31,948 bases of DNA. It comes from Welwitschia mirabilis (Eukaryota; Gnetophyta; Gnetopsida; Welwitschiales). The stretch lies in NCBI GenBank assembly GCA_051453625.1, contig JBOZIK010000001.1:286978892-287010839 (forward strand). Direction: 5' to 3'. Positions 1 through 8,438 of the stretch are shown in pieces. Position 1 is the stretch's first letter. Every line of letters starts with the position of its first letter. Both the position numbers and the translations under genes were made by a program. The notes under the pieces are model-generated. The model was not told the DNA's origin. It searched no databases and was given only the letters and a program-made list of their open reading frames with translations.

Positions 1-1
1 T

Positions 2-598
2 AAGAGCTCATCTTCCTCTATCCAATGTTATGAATGCAAGGCCTATGGTCATGTTGCCTCTGAGGGTGCTCACAAAAGAAAAGAGAATAAATCTAAGTTT
101 AAAGGGAAGAAAGCTCTTAAAGCGACTTGAGATGATGAGTCAGATAATGATGCTCAATCAAGTGATGATGAATCCTTGAACTTCAGAATAGTTGCTTTTC
201 TTAGCAATGAGCAAAGTCCAATCCACTCCATTCCTTCCCTAAGTATTGTCCAATCTCAGGTACGCTTAGAATCGAAAAAACATTTTGATAATGATTATGA
301 AGATTGTGAGATTTTTTATGCTTATGAAAAATTATATAAACTAAGTCTTGATCTACGTAAGAAGAATATTTCATATAAAAAACAAATATTAGACCTTCAG
401 TTGAATTTGAAACAAGCTTGGCTCAAGGGAAGGACAACCTCAATCAGTTGTTAGGTATGGAAAGATATCCTCTTGATAAATTAGGATTGGGAATATCTTT
501 AACCTTTTTCAACCAAGTCTAAAATTGCAATATTTTGGTAAGGTTAGTTTGAAATGTTTTTACTGCAATAGATATGGGCACATTTAATATTTGTGTCA
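2..598 (+). pseudogene. gag: Gag C-terminal region with two zinc knuckles (broken)
   Basis: The first knuckle reads CYECKAYGHVASEG (Cys codons at 26 and 35, His at 50). The fourth ligand, expected at 65, is Gly instead of Cys. A basic stretch follows, then TGA at 128 where Trp is expected (ALKAT-stop-DDES), and an acidic DDES-type segment. Positions 176-454 encode a Lys/Leu-rich helical segment (EKLYKLSLDLRKKN), the usual coiled-coil linker of Sire-type Gag. A second knuckle at 555-596, CFYCNRYGHI-stop-YLC, has all four ligands but a TAA at 585, probably from CAA. At least two frame changes separate these parts. Gag packages element RNA in the cytoplasmic particle. This copy cannot make a full product. 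Confidence 0.8.
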
Positions 599-659
599 GT
601 TAAGAAAGTCCATATACTTTGGTATGATAGCAATAGATTCAAATTTCTTAAATTAAATG

Positions 660-1440
660 ATTCTATTGTGCAAAGTCAAAAGCCTCATATCACCAACAAA
701 TGGGTTAGAAAGAACCCGGTCACTTCATTATTTGCCCACGCAGCTTTTAAAGCGCAAGAAAGAACTAAGTGGTATCTAGACAATGGATGTTCTAGACACA
801 TGATAGGTAATAAAAGCTTGTTATCTTCTTTTCAAGAATATGATGGTGGTGAAGTGACATTTAGAGATAACAACAAAGGACAAATTATTGGCAAGGGTTG
901 AGAGCTCCATTTTAAATTTGTAGCATGCCATTGTGGGTCACAATTTTAGTTACAAAATTGCCCTTGTAATAATCAGTTCTAATCTGATTTGNNNNNNNNN
1001 NNNNNNNNNNNNNNNNNNNNNNNNNNNNNNNNNNNNNNNNNNNNNNNNNNNNNNNNNNNNNNNNNNNNNNNNNNNNNNNNNNNNNNNNNNNGAGGCACAT
1101 TTAAGATTATTCATAAGATATTCTTGTCATGGTTATGATAGAAATTATTTACAAATAATTGGTGTCTTAATACAAGTTAAAAGGGCTTATTTAATTGACA
1201 CCTTTCATGTGTTTTTGAATCTGCATAATTTACTATTGAGTCATTAAAAGATCCTTGTGAGGGTTTTGGGCCTTACTACACATTTAGGTCAAAACTGTGA
1301 CCTATAAGGGTTCTATTGTTGCTTCTAATTTTCATCCAGTTATAAATGATGTGTACCTAGTTGATGGATTGAAGCATAATCTTCTTAGGATATCTCAGAT
1401 TTGTGATAGAGGAAATGTAGTGTCTTTTTATCATGATAGA
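660..1440 (+). pseudogene. Copia aspartic protease, split by an insertion and with mutated active site
   Basis: The motif WYLDNGCSRHMIG starts at 770. Copia proteases normally read W-(Y/I)-L/F-D-S-G-C-S-R-H-M-T-G. Here the Ser after the catalytic Asp (codon 779-781) is Asn, and Thr is Ile; both fit single transitions. The frame runs to GQIIGKG at 898 and then stops in an inserted sequence. It resumes at 1313 with SIVASNFHPVIND and LVDGLKHNLLRISQ, the conserved protease-to-integrase stretch. Deleting 900-1312 restores the frame exactly. The enzyme would process Gag-Pol in the particle. The Asn for Ser change plus the disruption make this copy inactive. Confidence 0.85.
900..1312. mobile_element. 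Insertion of about 406 bp in the protease, 7-bp target duplication
   Basis: AAGGGTT occurs at 893-899 and again at 1306-1312, and removing one copy plus the DNA between restores the pol reading frame. This is what a transposition target duplication looks like. The inserted DNA (900-1305) is AT-rich and has no convincing ORF. It contains an imperfect inverted pair, GGTCACAATTTT at 936-947 against the reverse complement GGTCACAGTTTT at 1291-1302, but this pair does not sit at the left edge. The superfamily is therefore uncertain; a small non-autonomous DNA element is the likeliest reading. A 100-N gap (992-1091) lies inside, so the true length is unknown. Confidence 0.65.
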
Positions 1441-1514
1441 TGTGTGATTAGAAATGCAGTAACAACCAAGAAGTTCTTACTAGTGTTAGATCAAAATGTA
1501 TATATGTTCTTAGC

Positions 1515-2500
1515 TGTGAAGAAAAATCTAATGAAAGTTGTTATCTAGCTCAAGTCAATGAAGTTAATCTTTGGCATAGATGTTTGGGTCACATGGACCT
1601 GAAAGATTTGAAAATTGTTTCTTCAAAGGAAATTATCAGAGGTATTCCAAAGTTGAACATATCGCAAGGAAAAATTTGTCATGCTTGTATTAAAGGTAAA
1701 TTCGTTAAATCTAGTTTTTCTAGTAAAAAGGATATTGCCTCAAGCAAACCACTGGATCTTATTCATATGGATCTTGTTAGATCAATCCAAACAAGAAGTA
1801 TTGGTGGTAGAAAATATTTTCTTGTAATTATCGATGATTTTTCAAGATGTTGTTGGGTGTGTTTTTTATCTAGTAAAAATGAAGCCTTTGATATGTTTAT
1901 TAAAGTGTGTGGGTGGACTCAAAAGAAGCAAGGGACCCCACTCAAATCTATCCGAACAGACAAAGGAGGTGAGCTTGATAATGATACATTTGAATAGTTT
2001 TGTAATTCTAACGGTATTGGACATCAATTTTCAGTTCCTAGAACACCACAATAAAATGGTGTTGTAGAAAGGAAGAATAGAGTTTTGATTGAAATGGCTC
2101 GAACTATGTTGAACGAACAGTCCCTACCACATCATTTTTGGGCTAAAGCGGTAAACATGGCTTACTACATTTCCAACAGAGTATTTCTTTGACTAGGAAT
2201 GAAGAAAACAGCTTATGAAATCTAGTATAGAAAGCGTCCAACTGTAAGTTACTTTAAAGTTTTTGGTGGCAAGTGTGGCATCCTTAAAGATAAAGGCCCT
2301 TTAAATAAATTTGATTCAAAATCAGACAAAGGTTTTTTTCTTGGTTATTCTTCAACAAGCAAGGCTTATAGAGTTTTCAACAAATCCTTAGGCAAGATTC
2401 AAGAATCTACCCATGTTAAGATAAATGATTTATGTCCTTACAGTTTAAACAGAAATGACGATGTAGATCCCACTCCAGATGTTTCAATAAATAGTCATGA
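1515..2500 (+). pseudogene. Copia integrase (broken by stops)
   Basis: The integrase frame (codons on multiples of 3) follows a frameshift near 1520. The N-terminal HHCC zinc domain has WHRCLGH (His at 1575 and 1590) and CHACIKGK near 1678. The catalytic core has Asp at 1770 (HMDLV), Asp at 1959 (IRTDKGGE) and Glu at 2067 (GVVERKNR). The last two are separated by 35 residues, as expected of a DDE retroelement integrase. Stops interrupt at 1995 (TAG), 2052 (TAA), 2190 (TGA) and 2223 (TAG). The C-terminal part keeps the copia GKGFFLGYS-like stretch (DKGFFLGYSSTSKAYRVFN) near 2330. The enzyme would insert element cDNA in the nucleus; the catalytic residues survive but the frame does not. Confidence 0.9.
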
Positions 2501-2588
2501 TGCTTCATCTTCTGAGACAGGATTTCCTTCTACAATTCCAACTCAATCTTCAGAAGAAAGTCAATCTTTTCACTCCCTACCACAAAGA

Positions 2589-3056
2589 NNNNNNNNNNNN
2601 NNNNNNNNNNNNNNNNNNNNNNNNNNNNNNNNNNNNNNNNNNNNNNNNNNNNNNNNNNNNNNNNNNNNNNNNNNNNNNNNNNNNNNNNNNNNNNNNNNNN
2701 NNNNNNNNNNNNNNNNNNNNNNNNNNNNNNNNNNNNNNNNNNNNNNNNNNNNNNNNNNNNNNNNNNNNNNNNNNNNNNNNNNNNNNNNNNNNNNNNNNNN
2801 NNNNNNNNNNNNNNNNNNNNNNNNNNNNNNNNNNNNNNNNNNNNNNNNNNNNNNNNNNNNNNNNNNNNNNNNNNNNNNNNNNNNNNNNNNNNNNNNNNNN
2901 NNNNNNNNNNNNNNNNNNNNNNNNNNNNNNNNNNNNNNNNNNNNNNNNNNNNNNNNNNNNNNNNNNNNNNNNNNNNNNNNNNNNNNNNNNNNNNNNNNNN
3001 NNNNNNNNNNNNNNNNNNNNNNNNNNNNNNNNNNNNNNNNNNNNNNNNNNNNNNNN
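2589..3056. other. Assembly gap, 468 N
   Basis: Unsequenced bases fall where the integrase tail and the N-terminal half of reverse transcriptase should be. Open frames that cross it in the raw translation have no meaning. Confidence 1.
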
Positions 3057-3294
3057 TACATGAAGAAGTGTATGTAGCACAACCCCCAAGTTTTTTAGAT
3101 CCCAAGTTTCCAAACCAGATTTATAAATTGAACAAAGCTCTTTATGGTTTAAAGCAAGCACCTAAAGCCTGGTTTGATAGGCTGAATTCCTTTCTAATCT
3201 CTAATGGTTTCATCAAAGGTAAAGCTAATCCAACCTGATTTATAAAACATGAAAAGCAAGATAAATTGCTAGTTCAAGTTTATGTTGATGATAT
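3057..3294 (+). pseudogene. Copia reverse transcriptase, visible central part
   Basis: Between two gaps the frame starting at 3059 reads HEEVYVAQPPSF, then YKLNKALYGLKQAPKAWFDR, then the active-site motif YVDD at 3281-3292. LYGLKQAP-AW and YVDD are hallmark copia RT motifs (motif B and the metal-binding motif C). An in-frame TGA at 3236 breaks the segment. RT copies element RNA into cDNA inside the particle. The N-terminal half and the region after YVDD are lost in the gaps at 2589-3056 and 3295-3722. Confidence 0.92.
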
Positions 3295-3722
3295 NNNNNN
3301 NNNNNNNNNNNNNNNNNNNNNNNNNNNNNNNNNNNNNNNNNNNNNNNNNNNNNNNNNNNNNNNNNNNNNNNNNNNNNNNNNNNNNNNNNNNNNNNNNNNN
3401 NNNNNNNNNNNNNNNNNNNNNNNNNNNNNNNNNNNNNNNNNNNNNNNNNNNNNNNNNNNNNNNNNNNNNNNNNNNNNNNNNNNNNNNNNNNNNNNNNNNN
3501 NNNNNNNNNNNNNNNNNNNNNNNNNNNNNNNNNNNNNNNNNNNNNNNNNNNNNNNNNNNNNNNNNNNNNNNNNNNNNNNNNNNNNNNNNNNNNNNNNNNN
3601 NNNNNNNNNNNNNNNNNNNNNNNNNNNNNNNNNNNNNNNNNNNNNNNNNNNNNNNNNNNNNNNNNNNNNNNNNNNNNNNNNNNNNNNNNNNNNNNNNNNN
3701 NNNNNNNNNNNNNNNNNNNNNN
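3295..3722. other. Assembly gap, 428 N
   Basis: Missing bases between the RT active site and RNase H. About 140 codons would fit, roughly the length expected for the RT thumb and connection, so the gap size is plausible. Confidence 1.
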
Positions 3723-4234
3723 TTGGTTTATGGTATCCATATGATACTACACTTGATCTTGTTGGTTATAGTGATGCAGATTGGGCAGGTTGCAATGACG
3801 ATAGAAAAAGCACTAACGGAGCTTACTTCTATATGGGAAACTGTCTAGTATCATAGCTAAGCAAAAAACAAAACACAACTTTTTTATCCATAGCAGAAGT
3901 CGAATATATTGCTGCTGGAGTTTGTTGTGCTCAACTTACCTGGACGAAACAAATGTTAACTGATTTCGGTGTCAAGGTTTCTACAATAAGGATGTACTGC
4001 GATAACTCTAGTGCAATCAGTATCACTAAGAATCTAGTACAACAATCTCACACAAAACATATTGATATCCGACATCATTTCATCAGAGATCAGGTACAAA
4101 ATGGCACTGTTGAGTTAGAATATACTGACACTAATCACCAACTTGCAGATATCATGCCTAAGGCTCTGAACAAAGAGCGCTTCATTTTTCTAAGGAAAAA
4201 TTTAGGGATAGGCTCATATCCCTTTCATGTATGA
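3723..4234 (+). pseudogene. Copia RNase H, C-terminal end of pol
   Basis: The frame reads YSDADWAGCNDDRKSTNG, then after a TAG at 3854 SKKQNTTFLSIAEVEYIAAG, then YCDNSSAISITKN, HTKHIDIRHHFIRD and LADIMPKAL. These are the copia RNase H signatures, and the acidic catalytic residues (Asp of SDADW, Glu of EVEY, Asp of CDN) are all kept. The stop at 3854 replaces the Trp of the usual LVSW-S-KKQ. SIAEVEY in place of the usual STAEAEY again fits two C-to-T changes. Pol ends at TGA 4232-4234. RNase H removes the RNA template during reverse transcription. Confidence 0.93.
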
Positions 4235-4313
4235 GTTTCTTGGTAATATTCTCCATTGTTAAATTTGATATTATCTGGGAAAAAGGTCCTCCATTTCATT
4301 TTCTGAAATTGTA

Positions 4314-4555
4314 TCTCTTCAAACTTTTATCTTCCTTGATTGTTATTGTCCAGACATCCCTTTTTTTTCCAGACGTCTGGAATATCTCTTCAAACTTTTT
4401 CTCTTCCTTGACTGTTATTGGCCGGACGTCCCTTTTTTTCTGATGGATGTCCCATATTTTTTCCCAGACATCCGTTCTTTTAAAAAGGGGAGATTCAAAT
4501 ATTTTATCAAAAAAACCCGGACGTCCCTTAATTTTTTCCCGGACGTCCGAGCGTA
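4314..4555. repeat. Tandem repeat with GACGTC/GACATC motifs between pol and third ORF
   Basis: A unit of about 71 bp starts at 4314 (tctcttcaaac) and repeats at 4385. Each unit has a T/C-rich stretch and two sites of the type (C)CAGACGTC or CGGACGTCC. Further sites follow to about 4550 (cccagacatccg, cccggacgtccc, cccggacgtccg). Positions 4369-4380, CCAGACGTCTGG, are a perfect 12-bp palindrome. The same GACGTC core recurs in the U3 of this element's LTR. Confidence 0.8.
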
Positions 4556-4705
4556 AGGCGATGCGGAAGCTTGTGCTCCCGCTAGGGTCTTTTCATTTAC
4601 ATACTCTTATTTCTCTTTCATTTTTCTCATGGCTCTTTTCATTTTCATCCCTTTCTCTCCTTCCTGTTGCCACCTCTACTCTCTGGAATCTCCTTTGTCT
4701 CAGTC

Positions 4706-5956
4706 ATGGCCAGATCCAAGATTGGTATCTCTAGAAAAGGCAAGGAACCAACTTCTGAAGAAAAATGGTTCGTTTCTCTAGCAGCCTGAAAAGCTTGGTT
4801 TGAAGGCTTAGATAAGAGGCCAATAACTCCTGAACGGCAAATTGATTACGAATCCTTCAGGAGAGAAATGAGATAATCCACAAATTTGAAGAGCAAGGGT
4901 GGATAAACGCATTAGACCCAGATACACAAGCCTCCGCAAAAATAGTATGACTATTTTACTGTAATGCTCATTTTGATTCCTCTTCTCGGGTCATTTTCTC
5001 TAGAGTTTATGGGAGAGAAGTGGCAACAGACTTAGAAGCCATCTCTCTCATCACCAGTTCCCCCAATGAGGGGTTCTTCCACGAAATCCCCTCAGTTAGT
5101 TCCTTACAAGAAGCAATCTCTAAGGATGTATTAACTACTGAGCTTTGTGGAGACAACATTGCTTGAAGAGCCAATCTTCGAACAAACAGGCTCAAACCTT
5201 TTTACAGAGTCTTATTTCAGATTTCTACACACAATTTGGTTCCTAAGCTTGGGCACAAAGATGAGGTCTCTCCTCTTTGTGCATATATTTTATTTTGTTT
5301 AGGCACAGGTGTCAAGAATCAATCTTTGCAAATTTATTATGTTCTACATTAGCCAGTTTTTCGTTGCCAGTTATTCCAGTCTTCCATTTGGTAGCCTCAT
5401 TACAGCAATTTTGGAAAATCATCAGTTTGCCATTCAAAAGGATGAGGAACTTGTTAAGGTTCCCAAACCACTTGGTTTGTATTCTCTGAAGANNNNNNNN
5501 NNNNNNNNNNNNNNNNNNNNNNNNNNNNNNNNNNNNNNNNNNNNNNNNNNNNNNNNNNNNNNNNNNNNNNNNNNNNNNNNNNNNNNNNNNNNAAATCATC
5601 AGTTTGCCATTCAAAAGGATGAGGAACTTGTTAAGGTTCCCAAACCACTTGGTTTGTATTCTCTGAAGAAAATGAACATATTCACAGAGACTATTGGACC
5701 TGCTCCTCCTCCAAAGATGAAGTAGAGAACCAAAGAAGGACCAAGCATAGGTGAAGTCTCAAATGCCGACTTACTTTAAGCCACTCATGAAGTACGTGAT
5801 TTTACCAGGGCCACAACAGAGAAGTTAAATAGGAAGAGAGACCGTGTTCTCTTGGGTTTATCAACTTATGGTCGAGACATTCCTGCCAGTTCCGAGGAAG
5901 AGGAGGCACCGAGGGAACAACCCACATCAGCTTCGTCTCCTTCTCATTCTACCTAG
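4706..5956 (+). pseudogene. Third ORF of the Sire-like element (env-position ORF), broken
   Basis: From ATG 4706 the frame reads MARSKIGISRKGKEP. It continues, with frame changes near 4870 and 5312, through DPDTQASAKIV, SRVYGREVATDLEAI, HKDEVSPLCAYILFCLGTGV and INLCKFIMFYIS, to LPFGSLITAIL near 5390. A charged low-complexity tail (RKRDRV, ASSEEEEAPREQ) ends at TAG 5954. Stops lie at 4787, 4948, 5164, 5723 and 5777; several sit where Trp or Gln is likely. The block from HKDEV to LPFGSLITAI resembles the plant domain called putative plant transposon protein (Pfam PF20167, from memory). No signal peptide or membrane anchor is visible, so the env-like label describes position only. About 177 bp of apparent length (5493-5669) is probably an assembly artefact. 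Confidence 0.65.
5416..5669. repeat. 77-bp duplicate flanking a 100-N gap, probable unmerged contig overlap
   Basis: Positions 5416-5492 and 5593-5669 are identical over 77 bp. The first copy ends exactly at the gap (5493-5592) and the second starts exactly after it. The reading frame of the third ORF continues normally if one copy and the gap are dropped. This is the signature of two contig ends that overlap but were joined by a default 100-N spacer. Confidence 0.9.
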
Positions 5957-6344
5957 TCTTCTCTTATCTTCTCTGTTGTACATCTTATCTTTCTTCATCT
6001 TGTACTCAAATCTATCTAATGTACTGTACTTATCCTACAGTAATACAAAATCCTGTTGTCTATATTCCATGTGCCTCTTCTATTTGTTTGTGTTACTTTT
6101 CATTGATGACAAAGAGGCAGAAAAATATGTGATTAATTTAAAATTTTTGTCTTTACTAACAATTGAACATTAAAATTTTCTATACAGAACAGGTGGTTAT
6201 CTAATGAATTATGGAGGAGAGCTTCATCTTTTAGTGCATTCTTAAGATATATCTAAGTATGGGGGAGCAATTTGTTTTCTTCCCAAACATGACGATCTAA
6301 ACCTGCCTTCTGAATTCAATAGCGCAATCAAGTTTGTCATCATT
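5957..6344 (+). other. Non-coding 3' leader of the Sire-like element
   Basis: AT-rich DNA between the third ORF and the polypurine tract. No ORF of note. It contains ttcattgatgacaaagaggc near 6098 and tatgggggagcaattt near 6258. These resemble the conserved untranslated block that precedes the purine tract in Sire elements (from memory of the family). Confidence 0.6.
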
Positions 6345-6358
6345 AAAAAGGGGGGGAT
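6345..6358 (+). promoter_or_regulatory. Polypurine tract (plus-strand primer)
   Basis: AAAAAGGGGGGGA followed by T lies immediately before the LTR start TGTTAG. In LTR elements this RNase-H-resistant tract primes second-strand DNA synthesis. Position and composition are diagnostic. Confidence 0.9.
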
Positions 6359-6415
6359 TGTTAGAACATAAGTTTCAATAATGAGATTCACAAGTCAGAA
6401 AACAAGTCTTTTTTA

Positions 6416-7398
6416 NNNNNNNNNNNNNNNNNNNNNNNNNNNNNNNNNNNNNNNNNNNNNNNNNNNNNNNNNNNNNNNNNNNNNNNNNNNNNNNNNNNNN
6501 NNNNNNNNNNNNNNNNNNNNNNNNNNNNNNNNNNNNNNNNNNNNNNNNNNNNNNNNNNNNNNNNNNNNNNNNNNNNNNNNNNNNNNNNNNNNNNNNNNNN
6601 NNNNNNNNNNNNNNNNNNNNNNNNNNNNNNNNNNNNNNNNNNNNNNNNNNNNNNNNNNNNNNNNNNNNNNNNNNNNNNNNNNNNNNNNNNNNNNNNNNNN
6701 NNNNNNNNNNNNNNNNNNNNNNNNNNNNNNNNNNNNNNNNNNNNNNNNNNNNNNNNNNNNNNNNNNNNNNNNNNNNNNNNNNNNNNNNNNNNNNNNNNNN
6801 NNNNNNNNNNNNNNNNNNNNNNNNNNNNNNNNNNNNNNNNNNNNNNNNNNNNNNNNNNNNNNNNNNNNNNNNNNNNNNNNNNNNNNNNNNNNNNNNNNNN
6901 NNNNNNNNNNNNNNNNNNNNNNNNNNNNNNNNNNNNNNNNNNNNNNNNNNNNNNNNNNNNNNNNNNNNNNNNNNNNNNNNNNNNNNNNNNNNNNNNNNNN
7001 NNNNNNNNNNNNNNNNNNNNNNNNNNNNNNNNNNNNNNNNNNNNNNNNNNNNNNNNNNNNNNNNNNNNNNNNNNNNNNNNNNNNNNNNNNNNNNNNNNNN
7101 NNNNNNNNNNNNNNNNNNNNNNNNNNNNNNNNNNNNNNNNNNNNNNNNNNNNNNNNNNNNNNNNNNNNNNNNNNNNNNNNNNNNNNNNNNNNNNNNNNNN
7201 NNNNNNNNNNNNNNNNNNNNNNNNNNNNNNNNNNNNNNNNNNNNNNNNNNNNNNNNNNNNNNNNNNNNNNNNNNNNNNNNNNNNNNNNNNNNNNNNNNNN
7301 NNNNNNNNNNNNNNNNNNNNNNNNNNNNNNNNNNNNNNNNNNNNNNNNNNNNNNNNNNNNNNNNNNNNNNNNNNNNNNNNNNNNNNNNNNNNNNNNNN
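6416..7398. other. Assembly gap, 983 N, inside the LTR
   Basis: Flanked on both sides by the same 31 bp (6380-6410 and 7399-7429), so its size and even its existence are doubtful. It sits beside a tandem array, a usual cause of assembly breaks. Confidence 1.
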
Positions 7399-7436
7399 AA
7401 TGAGATTCACAAGTCAGAAAACAAGTCTTCTTCAGA

Positions 7437-7725
7437 TCGGGACGTCCGCCCTATGTAATCGGGACATCCGGACATCTATGTGGTTTTCTATACTGGGACA
7501 TCCACCATGTGAAACCGAGACATTTGGCATTATATTCGTTCTGATTATATCGGGACGTCTGCTCTATGAAACTGGGACATCTGGCATTATATTTGGTCTA
7601 ACTATATCAGGACGTCCATCCTGTGAAACTGGGACATCAAGCATTATATTTGGTTTGGTTATACTGGGACGCCTGCCCTATGAAATCGCGACGTCCGACC
7701 CTGTATTCAGTTTTCTTGAAAAGCA
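7437..7725 (+). repeat. 57-bp tandem array in U3, five units with paired GACGTC/GACATC sites
   Basis: Units start at about 7437, 7493, 7550, 7607 and 7664, a period of 56-57 bp. Each begins (T/C)(C/T)GGGACGTC or a one-base variant. It carries a second GGGACATC-type site about 22 bp later and ends in an AT-rich stretch (cattatatttggt). Two more GACGTC-like sites follow at about 7739 and 7761. The array lies roughly 200-450 bp upstream of the TATA-like box, where LTR enhancers sit. GACGTC contains the ACGT core bound by plant bZIP factors (C-box type), so an enhancer role is a reasonable inference but untested. Confidence 0.85.
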
Positions 7726-7901
7726 GATTAAAAACTGAGACGTCTGAGTTCCCTTGATGCGACGTCCGAACTTATATTCGTTAACGCGGAAATATAGCCA
7801 TTTATAGACGTTAGCCACAGGTTTTAGTATTTCAACAGCTTCTTATTAGACGTTGGGCCCATGCTTCAAAGAAAAAAATACCTAGTCATTCTCGTTATGC
7901 G

Positions 7902-7908
7902 TATATAT
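7902..7908 (+). promoter_or_regulatory. TATA-like box of the LTR promoter
   Basis: TATATAT lies downstream of the U3 array and upstream of the presumed R region. Transcription would start about 30 bp further on. This is the only strong TATA candidate in the visible LTR. Confidence 0.5.
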
Positions 7909-8068
7909 TCTTCTCTATTGTATTGCAATTGTACAAGCCAACATTTGAAAAAGACTTTTAGTGCTCTGAAAAAGTCTATACTGATCTGAGTTATCTATCG
8001 TCAACAAAAGATTATCTGAGCTTCAAAACGTTGATGACCTATGTTAGATCGAGGCACTCCTATATCAG

Positions 8069-8071
<3 letters not shown>

Positions 8072-8122
<51 letters not shown>
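8072..8122. repeat. (TC)n microsatellite in the LTR
   Basis: About 25 TC units without interruption, inside the presumed R/U5 part of the Sire-like LTR. An uninterrupted run in an otherwise decayed copy suggests recent slippage. Confidence 0.97.
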
Positions 8123-8125
<3 letters not shown>

Positions 8126-8438
8126 GTAAGTGGCTCAAGGATTTAAGCGTTGGCCTGTAAGTTGTATGAACTCTATGTGAAGGAGTTGTTGTAAAAGATC
8201 TCTTGATAAAGGAACGAGGAGACTGATAACTGTTTACTGCCCCCGAGAGTGGAGTAGGCTTGGCCAAGCCACTAAACAAATCTGGTGCACTTGTTTTATG
8301 TTTCCAGTTNNNNNNNNNNTTTGGTACCATTTCTAGTTTTGTTGTTCATGTGTTTTCAGATCTAGAATTGTAGCTACTGCAAAATAATTTTTATTACCCT
8401 ATTCACCCCTCCTCTAGGGTGCGTTCAAGATCCTAACA

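Larger units (their letters stand above)
1..8438 (+). mobile_element. Degenerate Ty1/copia LTR retrotransposon, Sire/Maximus-like, 5' end outside window
   Basis: Domains run in copia order: Gag knuckle, protease, integrase, RT, RNase H. An extra ORF, a polypurine tract and a 3' LTR starting TGTTAG and ending CTAACA follow. Several marks point to the Sire/Maximus lineage: a second CCHC knuckle before the protease, an extra ORF after RNase H, and a 3' leader with the phrase ttgtcatcattaaaaag just before the purine tract. The copy is inactive, with frameshifts, many stops and an insertion in the protease. The 5' LTR and primer-binding site are not in the window, so insertion age cannot be estimated from LTR divergence. 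Assembly gaps hide part of RT, part of RNase H and part of the LTR. The lineage call rests on remembered family features, not on a search. Confidence 0.9.
6359..8438 (+). repeat. 3' LTR of the Sire-like element
   Basis: Starts TGTTAG directly after the polypurine tract and ends CTAACA at 8433-8438, giving the inverted TG...CA ends of an LTR. Apparent length is 2080 bp including a 983-N gap. The 31 bp at 6380-6410 recur at 7399-7429 right after the gap, so the gap may be artificial and the real LTR near 1.06 kb. U3 contains a 57-bp tandem array and a TATA-like sequence at 7902-7908. R/U5 contains a (TC)n run and a segment ending in the gagtggagtaggcttggcc block that I recall from Sire-type LTRs. 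The 5-bp flank after the LTR is GGGAG; its partner lies outside the window. Confidence 0.88.

Noticed and set aside
1834-2067. Second open frame overlapping the integrase
   Set aside because: It is a shifted-frame shadow. The integrase frame carries the conserved residues.
2497-3161. Long open frames on both strands across 2589-3056 (likewise at 3295-3722, 6416-7398, 18777-19206)
   Set aside because: They are open only because runs of N contain no stop codons. They carry no coding information.
7437-7725. Regular repeats that might be a CRISPR array
   Set aside because: The units are about 57 bp end to end with no unique spacers, diverge by substitutions, and lie in a plant LTR. They are a tandem repeat.
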